DNA of 53,401 bases from Deltaproteobacteria bacterium (lineage in GTDB: Bacteria > Myxococcota > Myxococcia > Myxococcales > 40CM-4-68-19): assembly GCA_025358085.1 (NCBI GenBank), contig JANYKT010000148.1, positions 1 to 53,401 on the forward strand, given 5' to 3'. The notes beneath the pieces were generated by a model. That model ran no database searches. It worked only from the letters and a program-made list of their open reading frames with translations, and had not been told where the DNA came from. Below, piece by piece: positions 48,660 through 53,401 of this stretch (position 1 is the first letter of the stretch; every line of letters begins with the position of its first letter). Position numbers and translations under genes: made by a program.

Positions 48660-50381
48660 CTAAAACACAAAGTGCCGGCCCTTCTGCCGTCGCGCATAGA
48701 TGGACACGGTGGCTTGCACCTCGCCCACGCCCATGTTGCCGCTTTCGCCGATGGTCGAAGCGCCGAACTCTTCCCAGTCGAGCGCACTGTCGGTGCCGTC
48801 GTTCTCCTTGAGCATTCCGCCCAGCGTGCGGCGCGCGCGTTGCAACTTGTGATCGTCGCGAGTCCAGATGCTGGTCGCCAGGTCGTGCGGGTTCTCAAAG
48901 AGGCAGAAGCGAACGAAGGCCTCGAAGTCGGGCAGCGCCATGGCCGCCAGCACCGGCATGAAAAACTCAGTGGTCGCGACCGTGTATTCGCGCACGCCCT
49001 TCCCGTCCCAATCGTGCTTGAGCTTCGTCTGCGGCGTAATGCCGTCAATCAGCACCGGCTTCACCGCCTCTGCGTTCTGCCCGTATTCGCCCGGCGCGCG
49101 ACCTCCCTCGCGGACGACCTTCAGCCCGGCTTTGCGCGCCTCGCTGACCAGGTCGAGCACCGTCTGCGCCTTGTGCACAATCAATGGCCCGAGCGTCTTG
49201 TCCGGCGCCTCGCCGCGCGGGTCGGCCGCGGTCCAGCGGTCCATCTCGGCGCCAATCATCGGTACCAACCTGTCGAGTGTGGCGCGCGAGCTGGTCACAC
49301 CCTGCAGGCCAGTGCACTTGTGCGAGCTCAAGCCGAGCTTGGCGTAAGTCAGGCGCACCGCGATGCGGTTCAGCTCTTCATCATTGTAGCCGTCGTCCAC
49401 CCAGGACCAGTTGCAGCCGCCGCCCTCGAAGCGCGTGCGCGCGAGTCCACGTCCGGCGCTGATGCTGCGCGCGGTGTCGGAAGATCCGGTGACGGCGACG
49501 ACGGCGACCCGGGCGTCGGTGGCGATATTCGCGATTCCTTTTCCGAAGCCCTCCACCTTTTGAATGAAGCGCGGGTCGGCGCCGGCGGCGAGGAACGCGC
49601 GGACCATCGAAGTGTTGGTCAGCGCGGCATAGGGATGGCCTTTCAGGATCCACGGGCAGCCAGTCAGATAAGCGCCCGCGAGATGAATCATCGGAATGCC
49701 CCAGATGAAATTCATCGGGGTGATGATGCAGGCGAGGCCGGCGGGCAGCCAGGCATCGCGCCAGAACTTCTGGCCGGGCATCATGTCGGGGACCATCTCG
49801 CCTTTGATGGAAGCCTCGAATGAGCCTTCGAGGTGATCGGCGCAGCGCTTTGCTTCGAAGAAATCTTTCTGTGCCTCGAGCCGCGTCTTGGGGACCTGCT
49901 GCCGAATCTCGTGCAGATACTCTTCGGTAAAGTAATTCAGGATCCGAGAGAGGTTCTTGATGACCTGTTTTCGATAAGCGAGACCCTCGTCGGCCCAGGC
50001 CATCGACTTCCACACTGCATCGCCATAGGCGAGAGCGGCCTCGACGTCTTGCTTCCCCGAGGCCGGAACGTCGAAGAGCTTGATGCGCTTGTCAGCGGGC
50101 GAGGCGATCTCGGCGTGTTCGCCGGACGCGGGCGCGCGCCACTCGGCCGCGATGAAGTTGCGCACCGTGGGCTTCGCCTCGCCCGGCCGCGTGGGAATGG
50201 TCTGGTAGCAAAACAGGTATGGCTTCAATGACTCGATATCGGCGTCGGACATAGTCCGCGCAAAGAGCGAATAGCCTTTGCGGCGCTCTGCGTAGCGGAC
50301 GGCGAGCGGGTCTTTGCCGAGCTGGCCGCATTCGTTGAAGGCGCGGAGGTCCTGGGCGAGCTGCTGGTCGACGAGCGGCAT
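48660..50381 (-). CDS. Aldehyde dehydrogenase superfamily, likely 1-pyrroline-5-carboxylate dehydrogenase-like
   Basis: A 573-residue cytosolic dehydrogenase. It has the ALDH fold motifs: ITPMNFIWG with Asn224, VTGSSDTAR (about 298-303), catalytic Glu319 in RFEGGGCNW in place of the usual LELGG, and nucleophile Cys356 in SSHKCTG. Length suits P5C dehydrogenase (about 515-565), although the sequence is divergent. With the two-subunit flavoprotein dehydrogenase next door, oxidation of proline to P5C and then glutamate is the most economical reading; another amine with an aldehyde intermediate is possible. Confidence 0.75.
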   Translation of the reverse strand: MPLVDQQLAQDLRAFNECGQLGKDPLAVRYAERRKGYSLFARTMSDADIESLKPYLFCYQTIPTRPGEAKPTVRNFIAAEWRAPASGEHAEIASPADKRIKLFDVPASGKQDVEAALAYGDAVWKSMAWADEGLAYRKQVIKNLSRILNYFTEEYLHEIRQQVPKTRLEAQKDFFEAKRCADHLEGSFEASIKGEMVPDMMPGQKFWRDAWLPAGLACIITPMNFIWGIPMIHLAGAYLTGCPWILKGHPYAALTNTSMVRAFLAAGADPRFIQKVEGFGKGIANIATDARVAVVAVTGSSDTARSISAGRGLARTRFEGGGCNWSWVDDGYNDEELNRIAVRLTYAKLGLSSHKCTGLQGVTSSRATLDRLVPMIGAEMDRWTAADPRGEAPDKTLGPLIVHKAQTVLDLVSEARKAGLKVVREGGRAPGEYGQNAEAVKPVLIDGITPQTKLKHDWDGKGVREYTVATTEFFMPVLAAMALPDFEAFVRFCLFENPHDLATSIWTRDDHKLQRARRTLGGMLKENDGTDSALDWEEFGASTIGESGNMGVGEVQATVSIYARRQKGRHFVF

Positions 50382-50466
50382 AGGGCGTCCTGCTGGCCTT
50401 GGGCGGCCGAAAAGAGGGACCTGTCATAGCGGCGCTTCCCTCGCGAGGCAAGCCGCCCCGCGCCGC

Positions 50467-50961
50467 TCAGTACACGAGGCCCAGGCCACCTGAGCCGGCC
50501 CATAAGGAGACGCGACCTCCCGAGGGAAAGTCGTCGCGCCAGCTGGCCTGAAAATGCAGCGACAGCGGTCCGACCAGCACCACGTCGGCGGCTGCAACGA
50601 GACCGAGGCCGAGACCGTTCCCGCCGCCGAGCACCGACAGCGCGACGCTGCTCGTCAGCGCCAGTGCGCCCAGGCGGAAGACCGCAGCCGGGCCGATCAG
50701 GAAGCCGGGCGTGGAAAAAACTCCGCTGGTCTCGGGGAGAAAATAGGTCAGCTCGACGAGCGCGCCCAAGCCAATGGCGGGCGAGAGGCTGCGGGTGGCC
50801 ACCGCTCCGGCGGTGGCGACGAGCCCGGCTGCGCTGGCCGCGCCGTTTGAGTCGGAGAGTTTCAGCGAGTAGCCGCCGAAGGAGACGTGCGCCAAAAGGT
50901 CGTAGTGCGGGGCAGCGGTGGCGGCGCCGAGGAGGGCAGCGAGCAGCGGGATGAGATGCAT
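50467..50961 (-). CDS. Secreted, Gly/Ala-rich protein of unknown function
   Basis: A 164-residue protein with an N-terminal signal peptide (MHLIPLLAALLGAATAAP) and a mature part of alternating hydrophobic/Gly sequence (FSTPGFLIGPAAVFRLGALALTSSVALSVL...SLHFQASWRDDF) ending in GSGGLGLVY, reminiscent of a small outer-membrane beta-barrel. No family was recognised. It lies about 85 bp upstream of the aldehyde dehydrogenase in the same direction. Confidence 0.55.
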   Translation of the reverse strand: MHLIPLLAALLGAATAAPHYDLLAHVSFGGYSLKLSDSNGAASAAGLVATAGAVATRSLSPAIGLGALVELTYFLPETSGVFSTPGFLIGPAAVFRLGALALTSSVALSVLGGGNGLGLGLVAAADVVLVGPLSLHFQASWRDDFPSGGRVSLWAGSGGLGLVY

Positions 50962-51022
50962 GCGGAGGCGTCCTTAACACGAGGTCGGCGGGCCTGGCGG
51001 CAATGCCGATCAGTTGGCCGCG

Positions 51023-51087
51023 GAACGCCGCCGGGAGACCGTGGGGGTCGCCGCCCCCAGACATGCGCGCCACCCCTGACCGGTGTT
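51023..51087. repeat. Diverged copy of the left-end repeat
   Basis: Across 65 bp this matches the reverse complement of 87-151 (36 of 40 bases agree over the second half, with shared GTGGGGGTCGCCGCCC and CCCTGACCGGTGTT). The other inverted arm of the left-end element is not present here. It lies in the 169-bp gap between two genes; nothing else was recognised in that gap. Confidence 0.65.
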
Positions 51088-51130
51088 CGTTGCAAGAGAG
51101 AAAGGGCGCTGCTCACTGACCGCATCGGAC

Positions 51131-53401
51131 CTAGCGGTGCACGAGCGGAGCGTAAGTCAAGGCGTCGGGCAGGCCGCATCGTCGCAACAGCTTGCCGAAG
51201 CGCTTGTCCGCTCGCAGCGCGTCCCACTTGGGGTCTACCGGCAAAGAGACGAGATGAACGTCCCGGACGGCGACTGAGCGCTCGAGCCACTCCAGCGCGG
51301 CATCGTGCTCGCCCAGCCCTTCGTGCACCAGCGCCATCGCGTAGGGAGGCACGAAGCGTTCGCGCGATCGGGCCTCCAGCTTCTTCAGGACGTCGCGCGC
51401 CTCGGCGATTTTGCCCTGCTTCGCGAGGATGTACCCGCGCAGCGAGGTGGCCTTCGAGTTCCCGCCCGAGAGCCGGCCCGCCTCGTCGGTGGCCAAAAGG
51501 GCGAGCCCGACTTCGCCGATCTGCTCATAAGCTTGTGCCAGCTGGAATTGGCCGATCCAGAAGTGGGGATCGACCACGACGGCCTGGCGCGCGAACTCGA
51601 TCGCCTCTGCGTTGTCGCGTCCGACGAAGGCCACCTGCGCGGAGAGGGCGTGCTGCATGGAATTGAGCGGATCGAGCTCCCGCGCGCGCTTCATCTCTGC
51701 CTCGGCTTCCGCGCGGCGGCCGGCGTGCCCGAGCAGGACCCCGAGCATCCGGTGGGCGAAGGCGTAGCTCGGATCCAGCGCGGTCGCTTTGCGATAGGTC
51801 GCCTCGGCGTTCTGCCAATTCCAGCCGAACCAGAACTCGACGAAAGCCAGCGAGGCGAGGCTCTCCGCGAGGCTCGGCTCCGAACGCATCGCCTGCGCCG
51901 CGGCCTCGCGGGCCAGCGTCCAGGCGGCCTGCGGGGGCGCGTCGCCGTTCATCGGGCTCGCCGCCCAGGCATCGGCCAGCCCCGACCAGGCCAGCGCGTA
52001 GTTGGGGTCGAGCTCGGTGGCACGGGAAAACGCCTCGACCGCCTGCTGCGTGGTCGAAGGCGTCAGCTGGTTCCAGAAGTGCCGGCCCCGCAGGTAGAGA
52101 TCGTAGGCCTGCGGGTTGCGGGTCTGTCGCCGCGTCAGCGCCTCCAGCCGTTCGGGAGACAGCCGCAGCCGAATCTGCTCGGCGATGGTGGTCCCAAGCT
52201 CGCGCTGGAAAGCCAGCATGCTGCTGGGCTCGCTGTCGTAGGAGGCGGACCAGAGCTGGACCTGGTCTGCGGCGTGAATGAGCTTGGAGGTGACGCGCAC
52301 GCGATTCAGTTCGAAGCGAATCGAGCTCTCGACGACGTAATCAGCGTCCAGCTCGCGGCCAATGGTGGCGAGCGTCTTGGTCGTCCGCTTATAGGACAGG
52401 ACCGAGGTCCGGCCGACCACGCTCAGGCGGTCGGGTTCGAGCTGGCCGAGCGCCGCGATCGTCTCTTCGGTGAGCGCGTCTGCGAGGTATTCACGGTCGG
52501 GCCCCGCGCTGAAGTTCTCGAAGGGCAGAACAGCGAGCCGCACGTGCAGCTTCGTCGCGGGCTGCGCCGCAGCCGGGGCCGTGGGGAAAGCAGCGCGCCG
52601 AACGAGTGCGACCGAGGCCAGTACGCCCAGCGCCAGGATCGCGGCGGCGGCGGCGGCGGGATGCGGAAACGATTGCCGTTCCTTCGCCGCTCCCGTGTCG
52701 GGGCCGCTTGCCAGCGCCCGGAGGTCTGCGGCCAGCTCCTTCCCGGACGGATACCGTGCGGCCCGATCTTTCGACATGCACTTGTCCACGATGCGCGCGA
52801 GTCCGGCCGGCGCTGCGGGATTCGAGCGGACCACCGGCTCCGGCTCGGCGTGGATGACGCGGTCGAGGATCTCACCCGCCGTGCGTCCACTGAAGGGCAG
52901 CCGGCCCGCGACCATCTGGTAAAGCATCGACCCGAAAGAGAAAACGTCCGAGCGCGGATCCACCTCCAGACCCAGCGCCTGCTCGGGGCTCATATACTCC
53001 GAGGTGCCGATCAAACTGCCAGGCTGCGTGCCCAGTCCGGTGGAGAATCCGTCGACCGAAGGCTTTGCGCTTGGCGCCAGGATCTTCGCCACCCCGAAGT
53101 CGAGAACCTTCACCAGCCCGCGCGGCGTGACCATGATGTTCGACGGTTTGATGTCCCGGTGGACCACGCCTTTCGCGTGGGCCTCCTCGAGCGCGTCGGC
53201 CACCTGAACCACAATCGCAACCGTCTCCGCGGGGGTCAGACGGCGCTCCCGCAGCAGCGCGCCCAGCGTCCGCCCCGGGACATACTCCATCGCGATGAAG
53301 CGCACGCCGTCGGCCTCGGCGATCTCATAGATGTGCGCGACGTTCGGGTGGCTGAGCGTGGACGCGGCTTGCGCCTCCCGGACCAGCCGGCCCCTGCGCT
53401 C
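51131..53401 (-). CDS. Ser/Thr protein kinase with TolB/FlgO-like and TPR domains (N-terminus beyond the window)
   Basis: At least 756 residues; the frame is open through the right edge, so the nucleotide-binding loop and Lys are missing from view. Visible kinase motifs are HRDIKPSN (catalytic Asp), LDFGVAK (DFG) and GTSEYMSPEQALG, with a membrane helix near AAAAAAILALGVLASVALV. After it comes a TolB/FlgO-like domain (RLAVLPFENFSAGPDREYLADALTEETIAAL...YVVESSIR) and then about eight TPR repeats (YALAWSGLADAW, YRKATALDPSYAFAHRMLGVLLGHAG). This order is typical of soil-bacterial kinases of the PknB-TPR type. A longest in-view start would be at 53305, but it falls inside the kinase domain. Confidence 0.9.
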   Translation of the reverse strand, partial: ERRGRLVREAQAASTLSHPNVAHIYEIAEADGVRFIAMEYVPGRTLGALLRERRLTPAETVAIVVQVADALEEAHAKGVVHRDIKPSNIMVTPRGLVKVLDFGVAKILAPSAKPSVDGFSTGLGTQPGSLIGTSEYMSPEQALGLEVDPRSDVFSFGSMLYQMVAGRLPFSGRTAGEILDRVIHAEPEPVVRSNPAAPAGLARIVDKCMSKDRAARYPSGKELAADLRALASGPDTGAAKERQSFPHPAAAAAAILALGVLASVALVRRAAFPTAPAAAQPATKLHVRLAVLPFENFSAGPDREYLADALTEETIAALGQLEPDRLSVVGRTSVLSYKRTTKTLATIGRELDADYVVESSIRFELNRVRVTSKLIHAADQVQLWSASYDSEPSSMLAFQRELGTTIAEQIRLRLSPERLEALTRRQTRNPQAYDLYLRGRHFWNQLTPSTTQQAVEAFSRATELDPNYALAWSGLADAWAASPMNGDAPPQAAWTLAREAAAQAMRSEPSLAESLASLAFVEFWFGWNWQNAEATYRKATALDPSYAFAHRMLGVLLGHAGRRAEAEAEMKRARELDPLNSMQHALSAQVAFVGRDNAEAIEFARQAVVVDPHFWIGQFQLAQAYEQIGEVGLALLATDEAGRLSGGNSKATSLRGYILAKQGKIAEARDVLKKLEARSRERFVPPYAMALVHEGLGEHDAALEWLERSVAVRDVHLVSLPVDPKWDALRADKRFGKLLRRCGLPDALTYAPLVHR

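Overview
The window is a GC-rich (roughly two thirds G+C by eye), gene-dense chromosomal segment with no plasmid, phage or tRNA genes that I can see. The gene content points to a myxobacterium-like organism (Myxococcota, formerly Deltaproteobacteria). It has eukaryote-type Ser/Thr kinases fused to WD40 or TPR/TolB domains, an Oar-like TonB receptor with an N-terminal carboxypeptidase-regulatory domain, a Bacillus-type (B-type) di-heme succinate dehydrogenase cytochrome b, a Uma2-family remnant and many small conserved proteins of unknown function. This assignment is inference from gene content, not from a marker gene.

Layout: 1-1800 holds a 127-bp inverted-repeat element, a PreA/dihydroorotate-dehydrogenase-like gene and a decayed Uma2 gene. 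1829-4770 is a compact glycolytic operon read leftward (gapA-pgk-tpiA). 4921-10812 carries small conserved genes, a START-like lipid-binding protein, an HD hydrolase, a HAD phosphatase, a copper-type HMA protein, TatD and a HEAT-repeat protein. 10812-12866 is metG. 13035-16271 is the TonB-dependent receptor. 16751-19136 is holB-holA (clamp-loader delta' and delta). 19206-22779 has a lipoprotein, the lone succinate dehydrogenase cytochrome b, and a leftward response regulator/membrane protein/dienelactone hydrolase group. 22866-27337 is a haem operon (unknown gene, ccsA/hemX, hemA, hemC, hemD), with divergent trxA beyond it. 27976-28300 holds relics of a WD40 lipoprotein. 28292-32833 is the cell-shape operon mreC-mreD-mrdA-rodA.

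32947-35609 contains a PpiD/SurA-type chaperone, a VOC protein and the most notable gene of the window. This is a thioredoxin-fold AhpC/TSA_2 (PRXL2/SelU-like) gene whose redox centre is Gly-UGA-Ala-Ser-Cys. The reading frame is open on both sides of the UGA, the protein motif is intact, and a 7-bp hairpin with an AGUUG loop lies 18 nt after the UGA. I read it as an undisrupted selenoprotein gene with a bacterial SECIS, not as a pseudogene.

35927-42718 is a likely single operon: a TetR regulator, an EmrB-type MFS pump, an EmrA/HlyD adaptor and a membrane Ser/Thr kinase with a WD40 sensor. Two 5-4-5 palindromes bracket the predicted promoter. 42793-45878 has a SUKH protein, proC, a small membrane protein, an SPFH protein, NfeD and a small TfoX-like fragment. 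45850-50381 is a catabolic operon with an aldehyde dehydrogenase (P5C-dehydrogenase-like) and a two-subunit flavoprotein amine dehydrogenase (proline/sarcosine/opine type) in which the BFD iron-sulfur domain sits on the beta subunit. The window closes with a secreted protein and a Ser/Thr kinase with TolB and TPR domains whose N-terminus lies beyond the right edge.

Two dispersed repeat families sit between genes. One is a GGGGACACCA(TAC) palindrome in three copies (9617, 20538, 42722). The other is an element around 20-151 with a diverged copy in the opposite orientation at 51023-51087.
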